A stretch of DNA of 41,315 bases from Actinomycetes bacterium (GTDB lineage: Bacteria; Actinomycetota; Actinomycetes; Propionibacteriales; Nocardioidaceae), in assembly GCA_030432975.1 (NCBI GenBank), contig JAUILS010000005.1, positions 1-41,315 on the forward strand, given 5' to 3'. Within the stretch, counting starts at the first letter, position 1; every line of letters starts with the position of its first letter. Both the position numbers and the translations under genes were made by a program. The notes beneath the pieces are model-generated. The model did not search any database, had not been told where the DNA came from, and worked only from the letters and a program-made list of their open reading frames with translations. Positions 16,537 to 24,993 of this stretch are shown here, piece after piece.

Positions 16537-18597
16537 TCACCCCATCCGCAGGAACTCCAGATGGCGTTCGTACTGGTCCAGGCAGTCGTGGATCACCTGG
16601 TCGGCGGAGTAGCCCATGATGTCGTAGTCCTGGCCGCCGCCGACCGTGTGCACCTCCAGTCGTGCGTACTCGTCGCGCGCCCCGATCATCCGGCCGCCGT
16701 ACGTCGGCACCGGCGACTCGCTCACCTGCACGCGATAGACGAACCGGTCGTCGTCGGCCACCGAGCGCAGCTCGACCCACGGGAGCCCGGCATCCTCGTC
16801 CTCGGGGGCGGCGATGCCGTCGGCCAGCTCGGCCGGCAGACCGCGCTCGCGCAGCTCGTCGGCCACCTCGGCGAGCGCGGGCCGCACCACCTCCTGGAGG
16901 TACGCCGTCGCGGAGTCCACGCTGACGAAGTTAACCGCCCGGGCCAGCCGTGCCCGCCAGGAGCCGCCGACGTCCGGACCGGCGCCGTCCCGCCCGGAGA
17001 ACATGTGCGGCAGGCTGTGCCTGCCGGAGTCGGTGCGCCGCGCCTCGACGCGGAGCGCCTTGAGCAGGCCCAGCATCACCAGCAGGACCACGAAAGCGAA
17101 CGGCAGCCCGAAGATCACGGTGGCGTACTGCAGGGCATAGATCCCGCCGACCGCGAGCACCGCGATGGTGAGCAGCCCCGTGGTGGCCGCCCACACGATG
17201 CGCAGCCAGGGAGCGGCGTCGTCCTGCACCGACCGCAGGTGTGACGACAGGTTGCCCATCACCAGGGCTCCCGAGTCGGCCGAGGTGACGTAGAACAGCA
17301 GGCCGACGAACACCGACAGGGCGATCACCGCGCCGGAGAGCGGGTAGTCCTCGAGCAGGGTGTAGAAGCCGCTCGCCGGGTCCTCCAGCGCCGCCTGGCC
17401 GAAGGCGTCGTCACCGGAGCGGATCCGCTCCAGCGCGGCGTTGCCGAAGATCGAGATCCACATGACGACGTAGGTGAACGGGATGATCATCGTGCCCGCG
17501 ACGAACTGTCGGATGGTGCGGCCGCGGGAGATCCGCGCCAGGAACAGCCCCACGAAGGACGCCCAGGCGATCCACCAGGCCCAGAAGAAGAGCGTCCACA
17601 GCGACATCCACTCCGTGGCGCCCTCGAAGGCGAAGGTCTCCATGGTCTTGCGCGCGAAGGTCTGCGCGTAGTCGCCGAGGTTCATCACCACGGCGTTGAG
17701 GATGAAGCCCGTGCGACCGGTGAGCAGCACCCAGGCGGCGAGCCCCAGCGCCAGGATCACGTTGAGCTGGGAGAGGAACCGGATGCCCTTGTCGACGCCG
17801 GTGGTGGCCGACACCGCCGCCATCAGGACGGCGAGCACCACGAGCCCGATCTGGGCGCCGAGCCCGACGGGCACCCCGAAGAGGATGTTGAGCCCCTGGT
17901 TGAGGAACACCACACCGATGCCCAGGCTGGTGGCCACCCCGAAGATCGTGCCGAGCACGGCCGCGGTGTCCACCGCGTGGCCCAGCGGGCCGTCGATGCG
18001 CCGGCCGAAGATCGGATAGAGCGCGGAGCGTACGGCGAGGGGCAGGTTGGCGCGGTAGGTGAAGTAGCCCAGCGCCATGCCCATCAGGGCGTAGAGGCCC
18101 CAGCCGGAGATCCCGTAGTGGAACAGGGTCCAGACCGTCGCCTCCCGTGCGGCCGCCGTGGTCTCGGGGTCGCCGACCGGTGGGGCGAGGTACTGGCTGA
18201 CCGGCTCCGCGACGGCGTAGAACATCACGTCCGTCCCGATCCCGGCGGCGAAGAGCATCGACGCCCAGGCGAAGGTGGAGAACTGCGGCTTGGAGTGGTC
18301 GGGCCCGAGCTTCACCGAGCCGTAGCGCGACAGGGCGAGGAAGAGCACGAACAGCAGCACCGCCGTGGTGAGGACGACGTAGAACCAGCCGAACCAGTCG
18401 ACGACGTAGCCGACGGCCTCCCCGATCACCGACTCGGCCTGCTCGGGCGCCGCGATCGCCCAGACCGCCATCGCCAGCACCCCGACCACCGACGACACGA
18501 ACACCGGCGTCCGGACCCGCGGTCCCGCGGTGAGGAAGCCGGCCCGTCCGGGGTCCGGCTCCTGTGTCTCGCTGGGCTGGTCGACGGTCGTGCTCAT
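16537..18597 (-). CDS. betT: BCCT-family betaine/choline transporter, BetT-like
   Basis: A 686-residue secondary transporter of the betaine-choline-carnitine family with 12 helices. The family signature is clear in GATEWMSLWTLFFWAWWIAWASFVGLFLARIS (helix 8 region, given in part: FFWAWWIAWASFVG), and FGVATSLGIGVVFLNQGLN is the substrate-helix region. After the last helix about 160 residues of soluble C-terminal domain follow, ending near YDIMGYSADQVIHDCLDQYE; this long tail is shared with E. coli BetT (about 677 residues), a proton-driven choline importer whose tail senses osmolarity. ATG 18597 is preferred to GTG 18603 because GGAGG is six bases before it. Role: choline or betaine uptake under osmotic stress; substrate not proven. 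Confidence 0.9.
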   Translation of the reverse strand: MSTTVDQPSETQEPDPGRAGFLTAGPRVRTPVFVSSVVGVLAMAVWAIAAPEQAESVIGEAVGYVVDWFGWFYVVLTTAVLLFVLFLALSRYGSVKLGPDHSKPQFSTFAWASMLFAAGIGTDVMFYAVAEPVSQYLAPPVGDPETTAAAREATVWTLFHYGISGWGLYALMGMALGYFTYRANLPLAVRSALYPIFGRRIDGPLGHAVDTAAVLGTIFGVATSLGIGVVFLNQGLNILFGVPVGLGAQIGLVVLAVLMAAVSATTGVDKGIRFLSQLNVILALGLAAWVLLTGRTGFILNAVVMNLGDYAQTFARKTMETFAFEGATEWMSLWTLFFWAWWIAWASFVGLFLARISRGRTIRQFVAGTMIIPFTYVVMWISIFGNAALERIRSGDDAFGQAALEDPASGFYTLLEDYPLSGAVIALSVFVGLLFYVTSADSGALVMGNLSSHLRSVQDDAAPWLRIVWAATTGLLTIAVLAVGGIYALQYATVIFGLPFAFVVLLVMLGLLKALRVEARRTDSGRHSLPHMFSGRDGAGPDVGGSWRARLARAVNFVSVDSATAYLQEVVRPALAEVADELRERGLPAELADGIAAPEDEDAGLPWVELRSVADDDRFVYRVQVSESPVPTYGGRMIGARDEYARLEVHTVGGGQDYDIMGYSADQVIHDCLDQYERHLEFLRMG

Positions 18598-18610
18598 GGG
18601 CACCTCCAGG

Positions 18611-18638
18611 CAGGGACGTGCCCCTCATCATGTCCCTG
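18611..18638. promoter_or_regulatory. Inverted repeat in the BCCT / lipoprotein divergent region
   Basis: CAGGGAC (18611-18617) and its complement GTCCCTG (18632-18638), 14 bases upstream of the BCCT start. Could be an operator or a leader hairpin of the BCCT mRNA. Confidence 0.4.
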
Positions 18639-18754
18639 TCCTGTGTCCAGGGCCAGGGTGCATCCCTCACAGACGACGCACAGGCTCCTGCCACCTCGCG
18701 CCGGGGTCCGCCGGCCACGGTGGTGTCTCGACCTCTTCGACTCAGGAGCTTCCC

Positions 18755-19333
18755 ATGCGTATCCGCACCACCCTCGCCGGCCTCGTCGCCGTTGCCGCCC
18801 TGACGGGCGTCGCCGCCTGCAGCACGACCACCGACGACACCGCCACCACCTCGTCCGGCACCACCTCCAGCACGACGACCGACTCCTCGTCCGGCCGGAC
18901 CGACACCGACAACCGCGGAGCCGGCGGCCCCGGGGCCGTCGACGTCTCCTCCGTCACCACCGAGGACCAGCTGGTCGCCCTGATCCAGGAGGCGTACGGC
19001 GACGCGTCGCTCGGCCTGCACCGCGGGCACCAGCCCGTCGAGTCCACCCTGATCGAGGTGCTCGGCATCAGCCACGACGAGATGCACGTCCGGATGGAGG
19101 AGCAGGGCCAGAACCTCGCCGCCATCGCGGAGGACCTCGGCATCGACCCGCAGACGCTGATCGACGCGCTCGTCGACTCGTGGAGCCCGGCGATCGACAA
19201 CGCCCTGGCGGCGGGCTCGATCACCGAGGCCCAGGCCGGGGCCTACCACGAGGCGCTCGTCGACGCCTTCACGTACCGGGTCACCTGGGACGGCCAGGAG
19301 GCCACCCCTACGGCCACGGCGATCGATGCCTGA
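18755..19333 (+). CDS. Lipoprotein of unknown function
   Basis: A 192-residue lipoprotein: signal peptide MRIRTTLAGLVAVAALTG followed by lipobox VAAC (Cys at about 22), a Thr/Ser/Asp linker to about residue 60, then a helical soluble domain (EDQLVALIQEAYGDASLGLHRGH ... LAAIAEDLGIDPQTLIDALVDSW). The helical repeats with ITEAQAGAYHEAL resemble the short repeats of other actinobacterial exported proteins, but I know no family function. His residues in LHRGHQP could bind a metal. ATG 18755 with CAGGAG. Its end overlaps the HupE start by eight bases, so it is translated together with HupE and probably delivers or senses the same ligand (inference). Confidence 0.8.
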   Translation: MRIRTTLAGLVAVAALTGVAACSTTTDDTATTSSGTTSSTTTDSSSGRTDTDNRGAGGPGAVDVSSVTTEDQLVALIQEAYGDASLGLHRGHQPVESTLIEVLGISHDEMHVRMEEQGQNLAAIAEDLGIDPQTLIDALVDSWSPAIDNALAAGSITEAQAGAYHEALVDAFTYRVTWDGQEATPTATAIDA

Positions 19334-20636
19334 CGTTCGCCGCCGGGGCGGAGTGCGCCGGCTGGCGACGGGCGCCGTGCTCGCCGTCGCCGGAGTGCTC
19401 GCCCTGGGGGTGAGTCCGGCGGCGGCCCACAGCCTCGACAGCTCCACGGTCTCGGTCCACGTCAGCGCCGAGCAGGCCGACGCGACGATCACGCTGCCCA
19501 CCGAGACGCTGGTGGAGGCGATCGGCACCGACCAGCTCGACGACGCGACCGTGCTCGCCTACCTGGCCGACCACCTCACCGTCACTGGGGCCGACGGCGC
19601 GACCTGGGCGGAGACCTTCTCGACCCCGACCACGCAGACCATCGAGGGCATCGAGTCCCTGGTCGTCGACGTCACCTTCGACAGCGCGGGCGCGTCGGCG
19701 GAGGACTTCACGCTCGCCTACGACGCGATCATCGCGGACGTGCCCGGCCACGAGGCTGTCGTCGTCCTGACCGACGCCGCCGGGCAGGTCTCGACGGCCG
19801 GCGTCCTCTCCACGGCCAGTGACTCCGTGGCCGTCGGTGACGTCTCGGCCACGTCGACCGGACTCGTCGACATGGTCGGCTACGGACTGACCCACGTGCT
19901 CGAGGGCGCCGACCACCTGCTGTTCCTCACGGTGCTGCTGCTCCCCGCGCCCCTGCTGGTGGTGGCCCACCGATGGGGTGGACGCCGCGCCCTGCTGCCG
20001 TCGCTGCGCCAGGTGCTCGCCGTCGCCACCGCGTTCACCGCCGGCCACTCGGTCACCCTGGTGGCGGCCGGGCTGGGCCTGGTGCGGGTGCCGTCCCGCC
20101 CGGTCGAGGTGCTGGTCGCGCTGTCCGTCGCGGCCGGGGCCGTCCACGCCTGGCGGCCGCTGGTACGACGGGGCGAGGTGCTGATCGCCGGAGGGTTCGG
20201 GCTGGTCCACGGCCTGGCCTTCGCCGGCATCCTCGCCGACCTGGGCCTGGGCGGCGGCGCGGCGGTCGCCCCGCTGCTGGCCTTCAACGTGGGCGTCGAG
20301 CTGGCCCAGCTGCTGGTGATCCTCGCCGTCTTCCCTTCCCTCTTCCTGCTGTCGCGCACCCGCTTCCACGGGCGCGTGCGTCGGGTGGGCGCGATGGCGG
20401 CGCTGACGGCCGCCTCGGCCTGGGTGCTCGACCGGCTGGGGCTGCTGGCCAACCCGTTGTCGCCCTTGGAGGACTGGGCGGTCGCCCACCTCTGGTGGGT
20501 CGCCGCCGCCCTGGCCGCCCTCGCGACCACGCTGTGGTGGGTCGAGCAGCGGCTCGGAGCCGACGTACCCGAGGGTGAGGAGTCGGCGGCCCGCGCGCCG
20601 GACAGGGTTGCCGCGACCCCCATGATGGAGGCATGA
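19326..20636 (+). CDS. HupE/UreJ-family membrane protein
   Basis: A 436-residue protein with a signal peptide (LATGAVLAVAGVLALGVSPAAA), an extracellular beta-rich domain of about 150 residues (SLDSSTVSVHVSAEQADATI...) and a C-terminal membrane part of the HupE/UreJ type. The conserved His motifs are present: GLTHVLEGADHLLFL, AFTAGHSVTLV and LVHGLAFAGIL. HupE/UreJ proteins are nickel or cobalt permeases next to hydrogenase or urease genes; HupE_UreJ_2 members with such an ectodomain occur widely and their metal is usually unknown. No nickel enzyme is nearby. Start ATG 19326 overlaps the lipoprotein; its stop overlaps the hemerythrin start by four bases (ATGA). Confidence 0.87.
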   Translation: MPDVRRRGGVRRLATGAVLAVAGVLALGVSPAAAHSLDSSTVSVHVSAEQADATITLPTETLVEAIGTDQLDDATVLAYLADHLTVTGADGATWAETFSTPTTQTIEGIESLVVDVTFDSAGASAEDFTLAYDAIIADVPGHEAVVVLTDAAGQVSTAGVLSTASDSVAVGDVSATSTGLVDMVGYGLTHVLEGADHLLFLTVLLLPAPLLVVAHRWGGRRALLPSLRQVLAVATAFTAGHSVTLVAAGLGLVRVPSRPVEVLVALSVAAGAVHAWRPLVRRGEVLIAGGFGLVHGLAFAGILADLGLGGGAAVAPLLAFNVGVELAQLLVILAVFPSLFLLSRTRFHGRVRRVGAMAALTAASAWVLDRLGLLANPLSPLEDWAVAHLWWVAAALAALATTLWWVEQRLGADVPEGEESAARAPDRVAATPMMEA

Positions 20637-21190
20637 GCACCCCGATCGACCTGCACCGGCCCGTCCAGGGCGACGTCATCGAGCTGATCCTCGCCGACCA
20701 CGACCTCTTCGAGGACCTGCTGCGGCGGATGCGCAACAGCCACGAGGAGCGCGCGGCGCTGCGCGAGGCGTTCGCGACGCTGCACGTCGCGCACGCGCGT
20801 GCGGAGGAGCTGCACGTCCTGCCGGCGTTCAGGCGGCGGGCCGACTCGGTCGGCGCCCACGAGGTCGAGCACGGCGAGGAGGAGCACGCCGAGGGCCACG
20901 AGGCGCTGCTGGCGCTGATGGAGCTCAAGGGCACCGACACCCAGGCGTTCGACGACGCGCTCGAGGAGCTGTCGGCGGTGGTCAGCCACCACCTCGTGGA
21001 GGAGGAGCTGACGCTGCTCAACCCCGCCCGCGACGAGCTCGGCGAGCGCCAGCGCGGCGACATCGGGGCGGCGTTCGCGGCCGAGCGCAACGCACGCATC
21101 GATGCCGGGCCGGTCACCCTCGACCAGCTGCGCGAGATCGTCGACGAGGCCCGCGAGGAGGGCAAGCTCGACGACGACGAGGAGGAGTGA
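20633..21190 (+). CDS. Hemerythrin-like HHE domain protein
   Basis: A 185-residue cytosolic protein of the hemerythrin superfamily. Iron-ligand candidates: ADHDLFEDLL (about 22-31), HVAHARAEELHVLP (E and H in helix 2), EVEHGEEEHAEGHEALL and SHHLVEEELTLLNPA in the last helix. Such HHE proteins carry a di-iron site and bind O2 or NO or serve in iron and redox stress. The C-terminal 35 residues are acidic (EEGKLDDDEEE) and resemble a Rho-N/SAP-like or simple acidic tail. Third gene of the lipoprotein-HupE-hemerythrin operon, which suggests that the HupE protein handles iron or another redox metal (inference). Confidence 0.9.
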   Translation: MSTPIDLHRPVQGDVIELILADHDLFEDLLRRMRNSHEERAALREAFATLHVAHARAEELHVLPAFRRRADSVGAHEVEHGEEEHAEGHEALLALMELKGTDTQAFDDALEELSAVVSHHLVEEELTLLNPARDELGERQRGDIGAAFAAERNARIDAGPVTLDQLREIVDEAREEGKLDDDEEE

Positions 21191-21274
21191 GCACCGCGAC
21201 CCTCCGGGGCACCCGATGAGTTCGGGCGCCGCCGGCGGTCGTCACCATCGACACCCGATCCCGAGGAGCACCAC

Positions 21275-21847
21275 GTGGGCACCCTGACCGTCACCGAGTT
21301 CATGTCCCTGGACGGCGTCGTCGACTCCCCCGGCGGCGGCGACCATCCGCGCGCGGGCTGGAGCTTCCAGGAGGTGCCGTTCGACGAGGCGGCCTACGAG
21401 CTCAAGGGCCGCGAGCAGGAGGAGGCGGCCGCGCTGCTCGTGGGGCGCGTCAGCTGGCAGGACTTCCACCCGGTCTGGCCGACGATGCCGGAGTTCGAGC
21501 GCTACAACGCGATCCCGAAGTACGTCGTCTCGACGACGCTGACCGACGCCGAGGTCGCCGCGAGCGACTGGCAGCCGATGACCCTGCTCCGGTCGCTGGA
21601 GGACGTCGCGCTGCTGAAGGATCGGATGGGCGGCGAGATCCAGGTGCACGGCAGCCCGACGCTCGCGCAGGGCCTGGCCGCCGCCGGGCTGGTCGACCGC
21701 TACCACCTGCTGGTGTTCCCGCTGGTGCTCGGTGGGGGCAAGCGGCTCTTCGCCGCCGACGGGGCCGACTTCGCCCGGCTCGACCTGGTCGACCAGGCGT
21801 CGTACGCCAACGGCATCCAGAAGCTCTGCTACGACGTGGTCCGCTGA
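21275..21847 (+). CDS. RibD C-terminal / dihydrofolate reductase-like protein
   Basis: A 190-residue protein of the RibD_C reductase family (DHFR fold). Motifs: LTVTEFMSLDGVVDSPGG at the N-terminus, LLVGRVSWQDF, ERYNAIPKYVVSTTL and VHGSPTLAQGLAAAGLVDRYHLLVFPLVLGGGKRLF, which binds NADPH. Stand-alone members are common in actinobacteria, with largely unknown substrates; they are not the riboflavin enzyme itself. GTG 21275 with GAGGAG just upstream. Followed by hairpin B2. Confidence 0.9.
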   Translation: MGTLTVTEFMSLDGVVDSPGGGDHPRAGWSFQEVPFDEAAYELKGREQEEAAALLVGRVSWQDFHPVWPTMPEFERYNAIPKYVVSTTLTDAEVAASDWQPMTLLRSLEDVALLKDRMGGEIQVHGSPTLAQGLAAAGLVDRYHLLVFPLVLGGGKRLFAADGADFARLDLVDQASYANGIQKLCYDVVR

Positions 21848-21860
21848 CCGCCGCGGCGAC

Positions 21861-21911
21861 GGGTCGTGTGCCTCAGCCGTCCCACTCCCCGCGGGGCCGG
21901 GCACACGACCC
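21861..21911. repeat. Hairpin repeat B, copy 2
   Basis: Arms GGGTCGTGTGCC (21861-21872) and GGCACACGACCC (21900-21911) pair perfectly over 12 bp, with the self-complementary CCCCGCGGGG at 21887-21896 inside. Lies 13 bases after the RibD-C stop. Homologous along its whole length to B1. Confidence 0.9.
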
Positions 21912-21955
21912 GCCGGGCACCGGCCGGTAACGTGCCGAGCAGGAGGCGATGACGG

Positions 21956-22795
21956 ATGAAGGTCCGCGGCAAGGTCTGGGTGGTCACCGGAGGCGGCAGC
22001 GGCATGGGGCGGGAGCTCGTGCTGCAGCTGCTCGACAGGGGCGCACGCGTCGCGGCGGTCGACGTGCGACCCGAGGGGCTCGACGAGACGGCGCGCATGG
22101 TCAGCGCCGGCGACCGGCTGTCGACCCACGTCGTCGACGTCAGCGACGCCGGTGCCGTCGCCGCGCTCCCCGCGGCCGTCGTCGACGCGCACGGCCAGGT
22201 CGACGGGCTGCTCAACAACGCCGGCATCATCCAGCCCTTCGTGCCGGTCGACCAGCTCGACGACGCCGCGATCCAGCGGGTGCTCGACGTCAACTGGGCC
22301 GGCACCCTCGCGATGTGCCGCGCGTTCCTGCCGCTGCTCCGCGAGCGGCCGGAGGCCCACATCGCCAACGTCTCCAGCATGGGCGGGTTCTTCCCGTTCC
22401 CGGGGCAGACGATCTATGGCGCCAGCAAGGCCGCGGTCAAGCTGCTCACCGAGGGGCTCTACGCCGAGCTGCGCGACACCGACGTCCGGGTCTCGGTGAT
22501 CATGCCCGGCGCCGTGCAGACCTCGATCGGCGAGAACTCCGGCGTGGCCACCCCCGCCGCGCCGGAGGCCGAGAGCCGGATGCCGGTCACCCACGCCGAC
22601 GAGGCGGCGCGGATCATGATCGACGGCATCGAGCGCGACCGCCTGCACATCTACGTCGGCAAGGACGCGCTCCTGATGAGCATCGCGATCCGGGTGATGC
22701 CCCGCCGCGCCATCGACCTGGTGCAGCAGCAGATGAAGAAGATGCTGGGCGACCAGCTCGCCCCGTCCGACGGCGGGGTGCGGGAGACCCGGTGA
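21956..22795 (+). CDS. Short-chain dehydrogenase/reductase
   Basis: A 279-residue classical SDR. Cofactor motif VTGGGSGMGRE (about 9-19), NNAGI, VSSMGG with the catalytic Ser, and YGASKAAVK with Tyr and Lys. After the catalytic part there is a longer C-terminal region (IERDRLHIYVGKDALLMSIAIRVMPRRAIDLVQQQMKK) with an amphipathic helix, as in SDRs acting on lipids or steroids. Substrate unknown. Its stop overlaps the GTG of the GNAT gene by four bases. Confidence 0.92.
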   Translation: MKVRGKVWVVTGGGSGMGRELVLQLLDRGARVAAVDVRPEGLDETARMVSAGDRLSTHVVDVSDAGAVAALPAAVVDAHGQVDGLLNNAGIIQPFVPVDQLDDAAIQRVLDVNWAGTLAMCRAFLPLLRERPEAHIANVSSMGGFFPFPGQTIYGASKAAVKLLTEGLYAELRDTDVRVSVIMPGAVQTSIGENSGVATPAAPEAESRMPVTHADEAARIMIDGIERDRLHIYVGKDALLMSIAIRVMPRRAIDLVQQQMKKMLGDQLAPSDGGVRETR

Positions 22796-23268
22796 CGGAC
22801 GACGACGGGCCGGAGCTCCGCGAGGCCGGCCCCGACGAGGCCGACGTCGTGGGGCAGCTGCTCCACGACTTCAACACCGAGTTCGAGGCACCGACGCCGA
22901 CCGCGGCGGAGTTCGCCGCGCGCTTCGCGACGCTGCTCGACCGCGACGACGTGCTGGTGCTGCTCGCCGGCCCGGCCGGGGCGCCCACCGGCTTCGCCTA
23001 CGCCACGCTCCGCCCGACGCCCTACTGGGACGGGCCGCTGGCGCAGCTCGAGGAGCTCTACGTCCGCCCCGACCTCCGCGACCAGGGCATCGGCGGCGCC
23101 CTGCTGGAGGAGGTCATGCACTGGGCGCGGCACCAGGGCGCCGAGGAGATGCACATCAACGTCGACGAGATCGACACCGACACCCGGCGGTTCTACGAGG
23201 CCCACGGCTTCACCAACGTCGAACCGGGCGAGGACTATCGGATGTTGTTCTACCTCGCCGTGCTGTGA
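22792..23268 (+). CDS. GNAT-family N-acetyltransferase
   Basis: A 158-residue single-domain GNAT. LEELYVRPDLRDQGIGGALLEEVMHWAR contains the R/QxxGxG acetyl-CoA motif, followed by INVDEIDTDTRRFYEAHGF. Start GTG 22792 overlaps the SDR stop (GTGA), so the two are translationally coupled. The protein substrate or small molecule is unknown. The next gene, DDAH, begins 17 bases later and likely belongs to the same transcript. Confidence 0.9.
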   Translation: MTDDDGPELREAGPDEADVVGQLLHDFNTEFEAPTPTAAEFAARFATLLDRDDVLVLLAGPAGAPTGFAYATLRPTPYWDGPLAQLEELYVRPDLRDQGIGGALLEEVMHWARHQGAEEMHINVDEIDTDTRRFYEAHGFTNVEPGEDYRMLFYLAVL

Positions 23269-23284
23269 GCCCGATACTGGTGCC

Positions 23285-24058
23285 ATGAACTCCCGTCGCG
23301 CGCTGGTCCGCCAGCCCTCCCCCCGGCTGGCCGAGGGCCTGGTCACCCACATCGAGCGCAGCGACGACGTCGACGCCGAGCTCGCCCGGCAGCAGTGGGA
23401 GGCCTACGTCGGCGCGCTCGCCGACGCCGGCTGGGCGACGCAGGAGGTGGCGCCCGCCGCGGACTGCCCCGACTCGGCCTTCATCGAGGACACCATGGTC
23501 GTCTACGGCGACCTGGCCGTCATCGCCCGCCCGGGCGCGGTCGAGCGGCGCCCGGAGACGACGGCGGCCGAGGAGGCGGTGCGCGCCGAGGGCTACCGGA
23601 TCGCCCACATCGAGGCGCCCGGCACCCTCGACGGCGGCGACGTGCTCAAGCACGGCGGCACCGTCTGGGTCGGCCAGGGCGGCCGCACCAACGCCGAGGG
23701 CGTCCTCCAGCTGCGCCAGCTGCTGGCGCCGCTGGGCGCCGACGTGGTCGGCGTACCCGTCGAGAAGGTGCTCCACCTCAAGTCCGCCGTCACCGCGCTT
23801 CCCGACGGCACCGTGATCGGCTACGAGCCGCTCGTCGACGACCCGTCGGTCTGGGGCGAGCGCTTCCTCGCGGTGCCCGAGGAGAGCGGCGCCCACGTCG
23901 TGCTGCTGGGCGACGACCACGTGCTGATGGCGACCTCCGCGCCGCGCACGGCCGCCCTGCTGCACCGCCGCGGGCTGCGCGTCACCCGCGTCGACATCTC
24001 CGAGTTCGAGAAGCTCGAGGGCTGCGTGACCTGCCTGTCCGTGCGGCTGCGCCGCTGA
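23285..24058 (+). CDS. ddaH: Dimethylarginine dimethylaminohydrolase
   Basis: A 257-residue guanidino-group-modifying enzyme that hydrolyses N-omega-methylated arginines to citrulline and methylamines. Family landmarks: DSAFIEDTMVVYGD (substrate-binding Asp/Glu), GTLDGGDVL, the VLHLKSAVT block with the active-site His, and near the end EGCVTCLSV with the nucleophilic Cys at about 250, as in Pseudomonas DDAH (about 254 residues). All key residues are present. Follows SDR and GNAT genes in one likely operon. ATG 23285. Confidence 0.92.
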   Translation: MNSRRALVRQPSPRLAEGLVTHIERSDDVDAELARQQWEAYVGALADAGWATQEVAPAADCPDSAFIEDTMVVYGDLAVIARPGAVERRPETTAAEEAVRAEGYRIAHIEAPGTLDGGDVLKHGGTVWVGQGGRTNAEGVLQLRQLLAPLGADVVGVPVEKVLHLKSAVTALPDGTVIGYEPLVDDPSVWGERFLAVPEESGAHVVLLGDDHVLMATSAPRTAALLHRRGLRVTRVDISEFEKLEGCVTCLSVRLRR

Positions 24059-24070
24059 GCTCGGGCCGCG

Positions 24071-24245
24071 CCTCCCGAGTCGTCTAGATCACACGCCCGG
24101 GAGGGCTCCGCGAATCGTCTCGGAGGCTTGTCGGGACGTACCGTTTTCCTTGGCGATTCCAACGAGAGGTACGACTTCACCAGGCCCTGAACCGGGGCGA
24201 AGTACGACGGCATCTGGGGGCCCGCGACAGCCGCTGTAGGCGGCT
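24071..24245. ncRNA. Candidate structured intergenic element (several hairpins)
   Basis: Between ddaH and the PQ-loop gene is a stretch of lower GC content with successive stems: CCTCCCG/CGGGAGG (24071-24077/24098-24104), CGTACC/GGTACG (24137-24142/24168-24173) enclosing TTGG/CCAA (24150-24153/24159-24162), ACTTC/GAAGT with GCCC/GGGC inside (24074... type pairing at 24174-24178/24199-24203 and 24184-24187/24195-24198), and AGCCGC/GCGGCT (24229-24234/24240-24245). GTACGAC occurs twice (24169 and 24202), allowing exclusive pairings with CGTAC at 24137. The first stem may simply terminate ddaH. Strand undecided; no known family recognised. Minus-strand frames are open here but do not resemble a protein I know. 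Confidence 0.4.
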
Positions 24246-24321
24246 CGAGCAGGCCGCGTCGCCACCCGTTTGTCATCCACTTCGACCGGTGCCGGCCCCG
24301 TCAGGCCGGCTCGTGCCTGCC

Positions 24322-24993
24322 ATGTCTCCCTTCCTCGACGCTGCCCTGTCGGCGCTCCTCCTCGTCACCCTCACCGTCTCCAGCGTGGTGCTCTGCGTGC
24401 CCCAGCTGGTACGCCTGATCCGGGTCGGCCACCCCGCCGGTCTGTCCGGCACCGCGCTGCTCTTCGGCAGCGTCAACTACACCGCCTGGAGCGGCTACCT
24501 CTACTGGGAGGAGGCCTGGGGGCTGCTCCTCGCCAACCTGGTCGCCTCGCTGGTGTGGTACGCCGTCGCCGCGCTGGCGCTGCCGCAGCTCGCCCCGACG
24601 CGGGCGTGGTGGCTGCCGGTGGGCTGGGCCGGCGCCCTGGGCGTCCTGGGCATGGTCGACCCGCACCTGCTCGGGCCGGTGCTCGGCCTGGGCTCGCTGC
24701 TGACCTTCACCCCGCAGGCGGTCGGCGTCTGGCGCGTGCTCTCGCTGGCCGCCGTCTCCCCGATGACCTGGTGGCTCACCATGGTCGAGGGCTTCAGCTG
24801 GCTGCTGCAGAGCGTCAAGGACCAGCTCGCGGGCGGTGTCCTGTCCGGGGGCATCGCCACCGCCGCGGCGGTCAGCGTGCTGACCGCGCTGCTGGTCCGC
24901 GGCGCCGCGCTCGCCACCGACGGCGAGGACGACGCTCCCGGGGAGCCCGGGCCGGAGCCGGCCGACGAGGACGAGCTGACCCTCGCCGCCTAG
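24322..24993 (+). CDS. PQ-loop repeat membrane protein
   Basis: A 223-residue membrane protein with seven hydrophobic helices and two PQ-loop motifs, VPQLVRLIRVG (about 23) and TPQAVGVWRVL (about 131), the hallmark of SWEET/PQ-loop transporters. The first helix is ALSALLLVTLTVSSVVLC. The internal repeat of two three-helix units linked by a central helix is what is expected for a full-length member. Substrate (sugar or cationic amino acid) unknown. ATG 24322 is chosen so that the first helix begins soon after the start; GTG 24289 or 24313 are alternatives and none has a strong ribosome binding site. The stop overlaps the converging SDR by four bases. Confidence 0.8.
   Translation: MSPFLDAALSALLLVTLTVSSVVLCVPQLVRLIRVGHPAGLSGTALLFGSVNYTAWSGYLYWEEAWGLLLANLVASLVWYAVAALALPQLAPTRAWWLPVGWAGALGVLGMVDPHLLGPVLGLGSLLTFTPQAVGVWRVLSLAAVSPMTWWLTMVEGFSWLLQSVKDQLAGGVLSGGIATAAAVSVLTALLVRGAALATDGEDDAPGEPGPEPADEDELTLAA

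Noticed and set aside
17411-19528. 705-codon minus-strand open frame spanning the BCCT gene and the lipoprotein gene
   Set aside because: Low-complexity antisense or shifted reading; the BCCT frame and the lipoprotein frame carry the real motifs.
24089-24280. Small minus-strand proteins between ddaH and the PQ-loop gene
   Set aside because: Two overlapping frames are open, neither has a ribosome site or known motif, and the DNA is dominated by hairpins.
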